From NCBI RefSeq assembly GCF_003129905.1, contig NZ_QFFM01000021.1, positions 1 through 55,233 of the forward strand: 55,233 nt of DNA. The letters are read 5' to 3'. Shown piece after piece: positions 25,087-34,107 of the stretch. Under the pieces are notes generated by a model. It saw nothing but the letters and a program-made list of their open reading frames with translations, had not been told where the DNA came from and made no database searches. This DNA is from Bifidobacterium callitrichidarum (GTDB taxonomy: Bacteria; Actinomycetota; Actinomycetes; Actinomycetales; Bifidobacteriaceae). The translations under genes were made by a program, and so were the position numbers. Position 1 is the first letter of the stretch, and every line of letters begins with the position of its first letter.

Positions 25087-25269
25087 GCCGTAGGAGGGCG
25101 GAAGAAGGCCGTGCGCCTGTATGGCCGAATGGCGCAGGCTCACAGGCTTACTGGCCGCCACGCTTGCCGTACTCGTGCGAGCGGCAGTGCTCCCCGATGG
25201 GTGGATACGGCGTGTCGCCAATGATTCCAATGGGTTGCACGGTGTCCTCCCATACGTATTGATAACAAA

Positions 25270-25297
25270 TTGACAAACTTCTGAATCGTTATAGAAT
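25270..25297 (+). promoter_or_regulatory. Promoter of the permease-GH43-binding-protein operon
   Basis: TTGACA (25270-25275) and TAGAAT (25292-25297) are 16 bp apart. A weak operator-like CTGAATCGTTATAG overlaps the spacer and -10 box. Two better operators lie downstream, so repressor binding would block initiation or elongation. The rest of the 388-bp gap before the first permease holds nothing else recognised. Confidence 0.65.
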
Positions 25298-25316
25298 TAT
25301 GACCAACAACAAAATC

Positions 25317-25328
25317 TGAAACGTTCTA
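25317..25328. promoter_or_regulatory. LacI-type operator 1 of the ABC operon
   Basis: TGAAACGTTCTA, within TCTGAAACGTTCTAGA, is one of the repeated sites; two half-site bases deviate from TGAAACGTTTCA. It lies about 20 bp after the -10 box. Confidence 0.7.
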
Positions 25329-25431
25329 GAAAACCGACGCGCAGTGGCGCCGGCAATGACGAAACAACATACCGAAAAGCATCCAGCACACTCCGATGCG
25401 TCGGGGCTCCGTGTTTTTCGTGCGTTATTTC

Positions 25432-25443
25432 TGAAACGTTTCA
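25432..25443. promoter_or_regulatory. LacI-type operator 2 of the ABC operon
   Basis: TGAAACGTTTCA is a perfect palindrome, 32 bp before the first permease gene. Its spacing to operator 1 is 115 bp, which would suit DNA looping. Confidence 0.8.
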
Positions 25444-25474
25444 CGAACCTGTGGGAGAACCAAGGGAGGTCACC

Positions 25475-26470
25475 ATGACGGCAAGCGCAGACGGCGTTTC
25501 CGTAGGGAAGAAAACGGCAATAGGCCGCGGGGGAGCGGCGTCGGAAGCGGCGCAACGGCGTCGCACCCGCGTCTCGAAGCCCGGCGAATCCATGAACTCA
25601 TGGCAGAGCAAGCTGCGCCCGTACCTGTTCATCGCGCCGCTGGTCATTCTTTCCGGTATCTTCATCTACTACTGCATCGGATTCACCGTGGCCACCTCGT
25701 TCACCGACTGGGACGGCATCTCCGACGAGATGGACTTCATCGGCCTCAGGAACTACGCCAAACTGCTCACCCCGGGTTCGGTGTTCTGGACCGCCCTGAA
25801 GAACAACATCATCTTCATGGTAGTCACCGTGGTCATCCAGGCCGGCCTCGGCCTCCTGCTCGCGGTGATCCTCAAGGAGCGGCTGCGCGGCTCGAACGTC
25901 TTCAAGGCGATCTTCTTCATGCCCATCGCCATGGCCCCGGTCATCATCGCGGCCATCTTCCGCATCATCATGGATCCGAACGTCGGTGCCATCAACGAGG
26001 CCCTGCGGTTCCTGCACCTCGATTTCCTGGCCCAAAGCTGGCTCGGCGACCCGAAGATCGCGCTCTACTCCATCTGCGCCATCAACATCTTCGAATGGAT
26101 GGGCTTCTCGATGATCATCTACTACGCCGGTCTCATGTCCATTTCGGAGGACATCTACGAGGCGGCCAAGATCGACGGCTGCGGGTTCTGGAACACCCTC
26201 TTCCGCATCACCATCCCGAACCTGTCCGGCACCACCAACACGCTCATCCTGCTCGGCATCGTCGGCTCGCTCAAGACCTTCGACATCGTCATCCAGACCA
26301 CCGGCGGCGGCCCCGGCCGCTCCACCGAATTCCTGAACACCTACCTGTACAAGGCCGGCGTGCAGCAGTTCAACGGCGGTCTGTCCGCGGCCATCGGCGT
26401 GATGGTGCTCATCATCGCCGTGATCCTCTCCATCGTCCAGGTCATCGTCAACAACCGGGCCAACCGGTAG
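25475..26470 (+). CDS. Sugar ABC transporter permease 1 (CUT1 type)
   Basis: 331 residues, six membrane spans after an extended basic N-terminus (RRRTRVSKPGESMNSWQSK). The EAA loop that docks the ATPase is EAAKIDGCGFWNTLFRITIP. It resembles MsmF/LacF/AraP permeases for oligosaccharides. ATG 25475 follows AAGGGAGGTCACC. The second permease begins 20 bp after its stop. No ATPase gene is in the cluster, so a shared MsmK-type ATPase elsewhere is expected. Confidence 0.94.
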   Translation: MTASADGVSVGKKTAIGRGGAASEAAQRRRTRVSKPGESMNSWQSKLRPYLFIAPLVILSGIFIYYCIGFTVATSFTDWDGISDEMDFIGLRNYAKLLTPGSVFWTALKNNIIFMVVTVVIQAGLGLLLAVILKERLRGSNVFKAIFFMPIAMAPVIIAAIFRIIMDPNVGAINEALRFLHLDFLAQSWLGDPKIALYSICAINIFEWMGFSMIIYYAGLMSISEDIYEAAKIDGCGFWNTLFRITIPNLSGTTNTLILLGIVGSLKTFDIVIQTTGGGPGRSTEFLNTYLYKAGVQQFNGGLSAAIGVMVLIIAVILSIVQVIVNNRANR

Positions 26471-26489
26471 GAACGGAAAGGAACGCATC

Positions 26490-27290
26490 GTGAAGCGCAA
26501 AACCAGCACTACGGTGATCATGTACGTGGTCCTGTTCTTCTTCCTGATCATCTGGCTGTTCCCCATCGTCACGGCCATCACCAAGTCCCTGCAGGTGGGC
26601 GGCTTCTCCAGCTACCAGTCGGTGATCACCAACCCGGACGTGCACTACTTCCGCGTGGTGTTCAACTCGCTGTTCATCGCCCTGGTCACGGCAGTCGTGG
26701 TGGTGTTCATCACCTCGCTCGCGGGCTTCGCCTTCTCCAAGATGAAATTCGCCGGCCAGAACGTCATCTACGTGGCGATGCTCGCCTGCATGGCCGTGCC
26801 TATCGCCTCCGTGACCATGCCGCTGTTCTTCACCATCAAGACCTTCGGCCTGACCAACACCTACCTCGGCATGATCATCCCGCTCGTGGCGTTCAACGCT
26901 CTGCAGATGCTGCTGCTGTGGCGCAACTACTTCGATGGCATCCCCAACGAGATCATCGAGGCGGCCCGCGTGGACGGCTGCTCCACCTGGCGCATCTACC
27001 TGCGCATCCTCATGCCGATCTCCACCCCGATGATCGCCACCACCGGCGTGCTCACCTTCGTCTACTCCTGGAACGAATACCTGATCCCGCTGCTGCTCAT
27101 CCGCGACGAATCGAAGTACACGGTCACGCTGGCCTCCACCTACTTCATGGAGACCCGCAGCCAGACCCCGGAGATGGTGGCCCAGGAATACGCGGCCCTG
27201 ATCCTCATGACCATCCCGTCCATCATCGTCTACCTGATCAGCCAAAAGTGGCTGCAGTCCGGCATCACCGCCGGCGCCGTCAAGAGCTGA
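26490..27290 (+). CDS. Sugar ABC transporter permease 2 (CUT1 type)
   Basis: 266 residues, six membrane spans, MsmG/AraQ-permease type. The EAA loop is EAARVDGCSTWRIYLRILMP. GTG 26490 follows GGAAAGGAACGCATC. It partners permease 1 to form the channel. The GH43 gene starts 10 bp after its stop, so one transcript is likely. Confidence 0.94.
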   Translation: MKRKTSTTVIMYVVLFFFLIIWLFPIVTAITKSLQVGGFSSYQSVITNPDVHYFRVVFNSLFIALVTAVVVVFITSLAGFAFSKMKFAGQNVIYVAMLACMAVPIASVTMPLFFTIKTFGLTNTYLGMIIPLVAFNALQMLLLWRNYFDGIPNEIIEAARVDGCSTWRIYLRILMPISTPMIATTGVLTFVYSWNEYLIPLLLIRDESKYTVTLASTYFMETRSQTPEMVAQEYAALILMTIPSIIVYLISQKWLQSGITAGAVKS

Positions 27291-27300
27291 GGTGAGTGAG

Positions 27301-29433
27301 ATGACAGCAATCACAGCCAATCCCAAGCCGGGCACCGCGGCCGCCACGGTTGTGCCCGACCCGCCCGCATCCGGCACCATCGTCCCGCTCACCTCCCGCA
27401 CGTACGTGAACCCCGTCCCGTACGCGGACGGCAAGTCCCACACCGCACCGGACCCGTTCGTCCTGCGCTACCGCAGCCTCTACTACTGCTACGCCACCGA
27501 CGAGCACGGCATCCTCGTCTCCACCTCGCCGGACCTCGTCCATTGGACCTCGCACGGCTACTGCTACACCGAAGCCGGCCGCAGGAACTTCTGGGCCCCC
27601 TCCGTGATCCTCATCAACGGCGTGTTCCACATGTACTTCTCGAACATGCCGGAGGATGAGACGGACACCCACACCGAGATCATGCGCGTGGCCACCAGCG
27701 AGGACCCGCTCGGCCCGTTCGCCAAGCGCGCGGAGCTGTTCGGCACCTTCGCCATCGACTCCCAGGTGGTCTGGGGTGACGACGGCAGGCTCTACCTGCT
27801 CTACGCCGACAACCAGGTCACCGGCCTGTCCGAGGACCGCCCCGGCACCTCGGTGATGATCGACCGCCTCGCCACCCCGTTCGCCCGCGAAGGCAGGCCC
27901 CGCCCGCTCATCGTGCCCACGATGGACGAGGAGATCTTCGCCCGCAACCGCTTCGGCGACGGCCGCGACTGGCACACCGTGGAAGGCGCCACCTACTTCA
28001 CCTACCGCGACCGCGCCTTCATCACCTACTCCGCCAACGCCTACGAGCACGAGGACTACTTCGTGGGCTACTCGGCCGCACCGCTGCCCGCCGACCCGGC
28101 CGACGCGCACATCGACACGCTCGAGTGGGCCAAGCAGCTCAACGGCACCAGCTTCGACCCGCTGCTCATCCGCAGCCCGCAGGTGGAAGGCACTGGCCAC
28201 AACTCCATCGTCCGCGCGCCCAACGCCATCGACGACTGGATTGTCTACCACGGCCGCAACGCCGCCGACGAACTGTATGTGGGCACCGAACAGCGTGTGA
28301 TGCGCATCGACCCGCTCTACTACGCCGAAGGCGGGCTGGATACACCCGGCCCCACCGCCGACGCCCAGGACGCGCCGCTCGCCGGCACCGTGCACGACGA
28401 CTTCGCGCATGGACTGGGCCCCGCATGGACCGTGGTGTCCGGCGCCGCACACGCCGCGACCGCGCCGGAATCGGATGGTGGAACGGCAGCGCTCGCCGAC
28501 GCCGCGCTCGTCGCCGACGAGACCGGCACCTTCATCGCCGTGGCCGGCACCCCTTCCGCCACGCAGGTGGTGGACGTCTGGGCCAAGGCCCCCGTGACGC
28601 CGCTGGGCGCGTGCTTCGGCATCATGGTGCGGTACACGGACGACCGGAACCTCACCAAGGTCGAAATCGACGCCGGTCGCGGCCTGATCGCCGTCATCGA
28701 CGTGATCGGCGGCGTGGCCTCCGAACGTGTGATTCGCCGCGGATTCGACGGCCTCGACCTCAACGCCTGGCACGAATACCGCATCGAACGCCGCTACTGC
28801 CGCCTGAACGTGACCATCGACGGACGGTCCTTCGCCTCCTGCACCATCAGCGACGTCCCCGGCCGCACGGGACTGTTCGCCCGCCGCACCGCCGCCGCGT
28901 TCAGCGCATACGTGGCCACCGAACATGTGGATCTGTGGGGCGCGCGGCTACGCGACTTCGGCCGCGAGGTCCGGACCGACGAACGTCTGGTCATCGGCGA
29001 TGGCGTGCGACCGCACGGTGTGCGGCCCGCCACCATCACCCTCGACACGCCGCTCGACGGCAACCGGTTCGTGCTGGACTTCGCCTCCGACACTGACCGC
29101 GGCCAGACGCTCATCGCCGTGGACGACTACCGGCTGTCCATCACCGCGGGCGGCGCCGTGCTCATGCACGATGGCGAGACGCTGGACGGAACGGCCCGGC
29201 CGGTGCGTCTGCGCGAGATCGGCGGGCCCGTCCGGCGCGACCGGCTTGGCCGTGCGGCGCTCACCGTCCGCATCGAAGCGCTCGACGGCACGCTGCGCAT
29301 CCACGTGCGCGGCCGCAGCTGGCAGATGCCGCTGGACGGCCCGGACGCCCACGTCCGCATCACCCTCGACCGCACCTCCCTGACCGGATACACGAGGACA
29401 TCGCTCGTATCCGACGAACGGAAAGGAGCGTGA
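27301..29433 (+). CDS. Glycoside hydrolase family 43 enzyme (beta-xylosidase/alpha-L-arabinofuranosidase type)
   Basis: 710 residues with no signal peptide, so it acts on imported oligosaccharides. The GH43 catalytic acids are visible: Asp in HTAPDPFVLRY (base), Asp in FGTFAIDSQVVW (pKa modulator) and Glu in QVEGTGHNSIVRAP (acid). After the five-bladed catalytic domain (to about residue 350) come two beta-sandwich-like regions, the first with FGIMVRYTDDRNLTKVEID. ATG 27301 follows GAGGTGAG; GTG 27292 is less likely. Its place inside an ABC operon suggests an arabinose- or xylose-containing oligosaccharide as substrate; the exact linkage is unknown. Confidence 0.88.
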   Translation: MTAITANPKPGTAAATVVPDPPASGTIVPLTSRTYVNPVPYADGKSHTAPDPFVLRYRSLYYCYATDEHGILVSTSPDLVHWTSHGYCYTEAGRRNFWAPSVILINGVFHMYFSNMPEDETDTHTEIMRVATSEDPLGPFAKRAELFGTFAIDSQVVWGDDGRLYLLYADNQVTGLSEDRPGTSVMIDRLATPFAREGRPRPLIVPTMDEEIFARNRFGDGRDWHTVEGATYFTYRDRAFITYSANAYEHEDYFVGYSAAPLPADPADAHIDTLEWAKQLNGTSFDPLLIRSPQVEGTGHNSIVRAPNAIDDWIVYHGRNAADELYVGTEQRVMRIDPLYYAEGGLDTPGPTADAQDAPLAGTVHDDFAHGLGPAWTVVSGAAHAATAPESDGGTAALADAALVADETGTFIAVAGTPSATQVVDVWAKAPVTPLGACFGIMVRYTDDRNLTKVEIDAGRGLIAVIDVIGGVASERVIRRGFDGLDLNAWHEYRIERRYCRLNVTIDGRSFASCTISDVPGRTGLFARRTAAAFSAYVATEHVDLWGARLRDFGREVRTDERLVIGDGVRPHGVRPATITLDTPLDGNRFVLDFASDTDRGQTLIAVDDYRLSITAGGAVLMHDGETLDGTARPVRLREIGGPVRRDRLGRAALTVRIEALDGTLRIHVRGRSWQMPLDGPDAHVRITLDRTSLTGYTRTSLVSDERKGA

Positions 29434-29560
29434 CTGGCAAAGTCCTTCCTCTTCCGTCCTGTCCGATGTCCCGTCCAATGTCCCGTCCAAATCAACCAAT
29501 CACCATCAACCCCGCTTTCCACAACGGTGTGAAAACACAAGAGAAACAAGGAGAACCATC

Positions 29561-30889
29561 ATGTTCAATATGAAGAAGACGGTTGCCGCCGTAGGCGCGC
29601 TGGCCATGTCCGTCGGCCTGCTGGCCGGTTGCGGTTCCAGCTCGGGCGGCGGCTCCGACGAGGGCCTGGGCACCGCGGACAACCCGGTCACCCTGACCTT
29701 CTGGACCTGGCAGCCCACCGACGCCCAGTGGAAGACCATCTACGCGGCCTTCGAGAAGAAGTACCCGAACATCAAGATCGACTGGTGGCGCACCTCCGAG
29801 ATGGCCGACTACCAGAAGAAGCTGCAGACCTCGATGGCCGGCGGCGAGGGTCCGGACGTGTTCGGCGTGCAGGCCGGCTCCACCGTGGAGCAGTACGGCC
29901 GCTTCGCCGAGGACATGAAGGACCTGGCGGACAAGTACATGCCCGGCTGGGACTCCAAGGTGGCCGAGGGCGCCGTGGAGCAGACCACCAACTCGGACGG
30001 CAAGATGGTGGCCATGCCGACCATCACCTCCGGCTCCGAATACATCCTGTACAACAAGACCCTGCTGGACGAGAACGGCGTCAAGGTGCCCACCACCTAC
30101 GACGAGCTGGTCGAGGCCAACAAGACCCTCGTCTCCAAGGGCCTGATGCCGCTGGCCCTCGGCGCCAAGGACGGCTGGCATCTGGACGACATCTTCGTGT
30201 GGCTGTCCAACCAGTACGGCGAGGGCGACGTGTACAAGGCCGCCGAAGGCAAGGCCAAGTTCACCGACGAGACCTTCGTCAAGACCATGAAGGCCTGGAA
30301 GCAGATGATCGACGACGGCCTGTTCCAGGACGGCGCCGTGGGCACCGCCACCTACCCGGACGCCCGCGACAACTACTTCTACGCCCGCAAGACCGCGTTC
30401 TTCCCGACCGGCTCCTGGCATGTCTCCGCCGTGCTGCCGAACGATGAGACCAAGGGCACGGCCGTCGAGAAGGACGAGCTGGGCATGATGGAGTTCCCGA
30501 CCGTGGGCGACAATGCAACCGGTCCGACCACCGGCGTGGACTTCGGCCTGGCGGTGAACAAGGACTCCAAGAAGCAGGAGGCCGCCATGAAGTTCATCGA
30601 GTTCATGACCACCGGCGAGGGCCAGCAGGAGTGGATCAACACGCTGCAGGGCGCCCCGGTCGACAAGGACATGAAGGTCGAGGTGCCGTCCGACGCCACC
30701 GAATCCGCCAAGGCCAGCATCGACCTGGTGACCAAGGGCCAGGCCTCGTCCAAGCTCCAGCGCAAGCTCACCTCCCAGGAGCTCAACGACGAGATCGGCG
30801 TGCAGATGCAGAACATCTACACCGGCGACGCCACCGTCGAATCCGCGCTGAAGGCGATCGAGCAGGTCAACGAATCCATCGAACGGTAG
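29561..30889 (+). CDS. Sugar ABC transporter substrate-binding lipoprotein
   Basis: 442 residues. Signal peptide with lipobox GLLAGC (Cys24), followed by a Ser/Gly linker and a CUT1 solute-binding domain: VTLTFWTWQPTDAQWK, GGEGPDVFGVQAGSTVEQYG, TTYDELVEANKTLVSKGLMP, and near the C-terminus AAMKFIEFMTTGEGQQEW. ATG 29561 follows AAGGAG; the 127-bp gap after the GH43 gene may hold an extra promoter, so that the binding protein is made in excess. It captures the oligosaccharide at the cell surface for the two permeases. Confidence 0.95.
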   Translation: MFNMKKTVAAVGALAMSVGLLAGCGSSSGGGSDEGLGTADNPVTLTFWTWQPTDAQWKTIYAAFEKKYPNIKIDWWRTSEMADYQKKLQTSMAGGEGPDVFGVQAGSTVEQYGRFAEDMKDLADKYMPGWDSKVAEGAVEQTTNSDGKMVAMPTITSGSEYILYNKTLLDENGVKVPTTYDELVEANKTLVSKGLMPLALGAKDGWHLDDIFVWLSNQYGEGDVYKAAEGKAKFTDETFVKTMKAWKQMIDDGLFQDGAVGTATYPDARDNYFYARKTAFFPTGSWHVSAVLPNDETKGTAVEKDELGMMEFPTVGDNATGPTTGVDFGLAVNKDSKKQEAAMKFIEFMTTGEGQQEWINTLQGAPVDKDMKVEVPSDATESAKASIDLVTKGQASSKLQRKLTSQELNDEIGVQMQNIYTGDATVESALKAIEQVNESIER

Positions 30890-30916
30890 TCACGGCGGTC
30901 CGATCCGCATCCATTG

Positions 30917-30950
30917 AGGGCCGGCTGGCAGGCGCGTCAGCCGGCCCTTT
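30917..30950 (+). terminator. Rho-independent terminator of the ABC/GH43 operon
   Basis: AGGGCCGGCTG pairs with CAGCCGGCCCT around a short loop and is followed by TT, 28 bp beyond the binding-protein stop. Confidence 0.8.
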
Positions 30951-31210
30951 CGTGTCCATAATCTGCCGTACACTTATCGATTGCTGTGTCGAGAGGCAGG
31001 CCGCCGCATAAGCCGGCTTCTCCACGGGTCCAGTCCGAACGGCCGCGCGAGTCGCAAGACGAACGCAAGGCCCGACTTTCGGCGGATTGACAGGCTTCCC
31101 AAGGGCAAACCCAAGGGATACACGTGAGCGATCGCGCCCCGGCAACGCAACAACACGGGCGTGCGATCCCAAACCTGGGGCTGATATGCGGCAGCACTGA
31201 AGGAACAACA
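30951..31210 (+). other. rplS leader region
   Basis: This 260-bp stretch lies between the operon terminator and rplS. It contains GC-rich inverted segments such as gccgccgcataagccggc, and short runs such as gggcaaacccaaggg near the gene. It may be an untranslated leader with regulatory structure, but no known ribosomal-protein leader was recognised. Confidence 0.3.
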
Positions 31211-31576
31211 ATGGTTAACGCTATTGAGGCTTTTGACGCCAAGCACCTCAAGCCGGCCGAGGAGATCCCGGCCTTCCGTCCCGGCGACACCGTCGACGTG
31301 AACGTGAAGATCAAGGAAGGCAACAACTCCCGTATCCAGACCTTCACCGGCGTGGTGATCGCCCGTCACGGTGCTGGCGTGCGCGAGACCTTCGTGGTCC
31401 GCAAGATCAGCTTCGGCACCGGTGTGGAGCGCCGCTTCCCGGTGCACTCCCCGTCCATCGACTCCATCAAGCTCGTGCGCAAGGGCCGTGTGCGCCGCGC
31501 CAAGCTGTACTACCTGCGCGCCCTGCGCGGTAAGGCCGCCCGCATCGTCGAGCGCCGCGACAACTCCGCCAAGTGA
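31211..31576 (+). CDS. rplS: 50S ribosomal protein L19
   Basis: 121 residues, normal for the family. Conserved [36 protein letters not shown] and [20 protein letters not shown] are present, ending with [21 protein letters not shown] 31211 follows GAAGGAACAACA. lepB follows after a terminator, and then rnhB; this rplS-lepB-rnhB order is common in Gram-positive bacteria. Confidence 0.98.
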   Translation: MVNAIEAFDAKHLKPAEEIPAFRPGDTVDVNVKIKEGNNSRIQTFTGVVIARHGAGVRETFVVRKISFGTGVERRFPVHSPSIDSIKLVRKGRVRRAKLYYLRALRGKAARIVERRDNSAK

Positions 31577-31625
31577 GTTCGTCTACCGGTTGGCCGCGTG
31601 ACCCACGCGAATAAACCGTGAAATT

Positions 31626-31658
31626 CAGCCCGGAACCGTTTTGGCTCCGGGCTGTTTT
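31626..31658 (+). terminator. Rho-independent terminator of rplS
   Basis: CAGCCCGGA pairs with TCCGGGCTG and is followed by TTTT, 50 bp after the rplS stop. Confidence 0.9.
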
Positions 31659-31736
31659 CGTAGAACCCGCGTATGATGGACGCGCACCGGCGGCACCGCC
31701 GCGGTATGCGCATCGGTTGGAACTCAAGGAGATGGC

Positions 31737-32933
31737 ATGCAGGACGATCAGGACAACGGCGTATTCCCGGCTTCCGTGGCACCCGTGGCACCCGTGGATT
31801 CGGCGGGGGAGCGGCCTCGGTCCGATGAATCCCGGATGCCGCAGTCCGTTCCCGGCCTGTCCGATGCGAACGTTGCCGGTCCGGCGGCCGATTCCGGCAT
31901 GATCGTGTCCGCTGACTTCCGCGATGCCGATGACGCCGCAGATTCCGGCAGCGGGTTGGCCGCGTCCGCTGGCACCGCCGCCAACGATGGCATGATCGTC
32001 TCGGCCGACTTCCGCGATGCCGATGCGGCGGAAGACGCCGGTTCCGGAAATCCCGATGATGCTTCCTTCGATGCGACGCCGGGGAACGCCTCGCAGCCCT
32101 ACGCCGCCGTCGAAACCGAATCCGCCGCCGACGCCGCGGCCCGCGACGCCCGCACCTTCCAGGTGGCCGATCACGGCGTGGACTCCTCGCCGGTGCCGCC
32201 CGCCCCGAGCGTGGCGATCGCCGCCGAACTCGCGGACGACGGCTCCCGTGCGGATACCGGCACCGCTGCGGCAGGCGGCAGGGGGCGCAAGGCCCATGCG
32301 GCCGCCAAGTCCGCCGACGACCGGTTCACCCTGCGTGACTTCTTCCTGTGGTGCGGCGTGCCCGTGCTCATCGTGCTGCTCATCCGACTGTTCCTGGTCG
32401 GCTTCTACGAGATCCCCTCCCGCTCCATGATGGACACCGTGGTGCCCGGCGACCGCGTGGTGGCCAGCAAGATCACGACCAAGATCTCGGGCCTGCAGCG
32501 CGGCGACGTGGTCGTCTTCAAGGACCCCAACAACTGGCTGAGCGCGGAACAGAGCAGCGGCATCGGCGGCGGCTACCTCATCAAGCGACTCATCGGCATG
32601 CCCGGCGACGTGGTGGAATGCAAGGGCGCCGGCCAGCCGATCACCATCAACGGCGTGGCCATCAACGAGACCTCCTACATCCGTCCCGGCGTGGATCCGA
32701 GCTCCTTCCCGTTCTCCGTGACCGTGACCGAGGGGCACGTGTTCGTCATGGGCGACAACCGCGCCAATTCCGCCGATTCCCGCTACCACCAGGACGATGC
32801 GGACCATGGTCTGGTGCCCATCTCAGACGTGGTCGGCACCGCATTCGTGCGTTACTGGCCGCTGAACCGCATCGCCGGCATCGACTCCCATCACGAGGTC
32901 TTCGCCGACGTCCCGGACGCCTCCGCCAAGTAG
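31737..32933 (+). CDS. lepB: Signal peptidase I
   Basis: Removes signal peptides from secreted proteins. 398 residues, much longer than typical because of a roughly 190-residue acidic, Ala-rich cytoplasmic N-terminus. This region carries a direct repeat, GMIVSADFRDAD at about residues 54 and 84. One membrane span follows, VPVLIVLLIRLFLVGF, then the catalytic Ser in PSRSMMDTVVPGDRV and catalytic Lys in GGGYLIKRLIGMPGD; the family box MGDNRANSADSR is present. ATG 31737 follows AAGGAGATGGC. rnhB starts 23 bp after the stop. Confidence 0.95.
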   Translation: MQDDQDNGVFPASVAPVAPVDSAGERPRSDESRMPQSVPGLSDANVAGPAADSGMIVSADFRDADDAADSGSGLAASAGTAANDGMIVSADFRDADAAEDAGSGNPDDASFDATPGNASQPYAAVETESAADAAARDARTFQVADHGVDSSPVPPAPSVAIAAELADDGSRADTGTAAAGGRGRKAHAAAKSADDRFTLRDFFLWCGVPVLIVLLIRLFLVGFYEIPSRSMMDTVVPGDRVVASKITTKISGLQRGDVVVFKDPNNWLSAEQSSGIGGGYLIKRLIGMPGDVVECKGAGQPITINGVAINETSYIRPGVDPSSFPFSVTVTEGHVFVMGDNRANSADSRYHQDDADHGLVPISDVVGTAFVRYWPLNRIAGIDSHHEVFADVPDASAK

Positions 32934-32955
32934 TGCGGGACAACTGGGGAGAATC

Positions 32956-33897
32956 ATGGCGATAATCACACCGACGCTGGAACTGGAGCGTGAACTGGCC
33001 GCTCAGGGCTACGACCTCATCGTGGGATTCGACGAGGTGGGCCGCGGCGCGCTCGCCGGCCCGGTGATGGTCGGCTGCGCCGCCATCTGGGCCCGCGACT
33101 TGGAACCGTTGAACGATACCGATCGGGCGGCCGCCGAAGGGGAATCCGACGAAGCCCTGAGTGATACTGACCGGACGGCCGCCGGGGTGATATACGGCGA
33201 AGCCTGCAATGATGCCGACGTGCCGAAGTCACAATTCCTGACCGTCCCGGACGGCGTGGCCGATTCCAAGCTTCTCACCGAACACCGCCGCGAGGCCATC
33301 TACGACGAGCTGTGCGACTGGTGCGCCGCCTGGGCCGTGGGGCAGGCCAGCAACACCGAAATCGACGACTGGGGCATCACCTACGCCCTCGGCATCGCCG
33401 CTCTGCGCGCCCTCGCCGACGTCGAACGCCAGCTCGGACTCGACGGTTCCCAGTGCGGTACTGCGGCAAATAACTTTGGCTCCCCTCTCCGAGGGGAGCT
33501 GTCAGCGGAGCTGACTGAGGGGAGCCCCCGAACCACCGTAACCGCGTCCGCAACAGCCTCCGCTCCCACCCGTCCAATCCGCGTCGGCGCCATCCTCGAC
33601 GGCCCCAGCGACTACATCACCAAGGCACTCGGTACCTTCGACGCCCCGGACGTGCCCATCCCCGCCGTCGTCACCACCAAAGTCAAGGGAGACCGCAGCT
33701 GTGCCACCGTGGCCAGCGCGGCGGTCATCGCCAAAGTGACCCGAGACCGGCTCATGGTGGACCTCGCGCAGTCGGACCCGAAGTACGCGCCGTACGAATG
33801 GGCCCACAATAAGGGTTACGGTTCCGCGGCCCACCGTGCCGCCATCGCCGAGCATGGGCCTACCGCACTGCATCGCGTCTCCTGGCATCTCACCTGA
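32956..33897 (+). CDS. rnhB: Ribonuclease HII with two inserted segments
   Basis: Cleaves the RNA strand of RNA-DNA hybrids. 313 residues against a usual 200-260. The core is intact: DLIVGFDEVGRGALAGPVMV (catalytic Asp, Glu), VADSKLLTEHRREAIYDEL, RVGAILDGPSDYI (Asp) and VIAKVTRDRLMVDLA. Insert 1 (about residues 52-83) is a 16-residue tandem duplication. Insert 2 (about residues 175-195, SPLRGELSAELTEGSP) is a translated dispersed palindromic repeat. Both fall between core motifs, probably in surface loops. ATG 32956 follows GGGGAGAATC. Confidence 0.94.
   Translation: MAIITPTLELERELAAQGYDLIVGFDEVGRGALAGPVMVGCAAIWARDLEPLNDTDRAAAEGESDEALSDTDRTAAGVIYGEACNDADVPKSQFLTVPDGVADSKLLTEHRREAIYDELCDWCAAWAVGQASNTEIDDWGITYALGIAALRALADVERQLGLDGSQCGTAANNFGSPLRGELSAELTEGSPRTTVTASATASAPTRPIRVGAILDGPSDYITKALGTFDAPDVPIPAVVTTKVKGDRSCATVASAAVIAKVTRDRLMVDLAQSDPKYAPYEWAHNKGYGSAAHRAAIAEHGPTALHRVSWHLT
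33109..33204 (+). repeat. 48-bp tandem duplication inside rnhB
   Basis: Units 33109-33156 and 33157-33204 encode LNDTDRAAAEGESDEA and LSDTDRTAAGVIYGEA. Each is exactly 16 codons, so the reading frame is kept. A possible decayed third unit follows (CNDADVP). Confidence 0.75.
33478..33526 (+). repeat. Dispersed palindromic repeat inserted in rnhB
   Basis: ggctcccctctccgagggga, then gctgtcagcggagctgactg and aggggagcc: 49 bp, matching the intergenic copies, especially 38146-38194. It is read through in frame as part of RNase HII. Both hairpins are intact. Confidence 0.88.
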
Positions 33898-33997
33898 CGT
33901 TTCCCCGGCCATCCGGTCGCTTCCGATCCGATCCGCCCGACCAGAACCGGACATGCGGGCCGGACCAAACGCCCCTTCCCGCGCCGCGACACGACGA

Positions 33998-34011
33998 TGT
34001 GAGCGCTAACG
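33998..34011. promoter_or_regulatory. LacI-type operator before the AraQ-like gene
   Basis: TGTGAGCGCTAACG shares 13 of 14 bases with the operator before araB (35355-35368). It lies 97 bp before the regulator start, so autoregulation is likely. Confidence 0.75.
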
Positions 34012-34107
34012 CGGAACCGGCCGGAACGCGCTAAAGTCAGAGGAGACATATATCAGCCGGGTCCGCAACGATCGCAGACCCGCCAGCGGGAAGGTTCGGG
34101 AAGTTCT

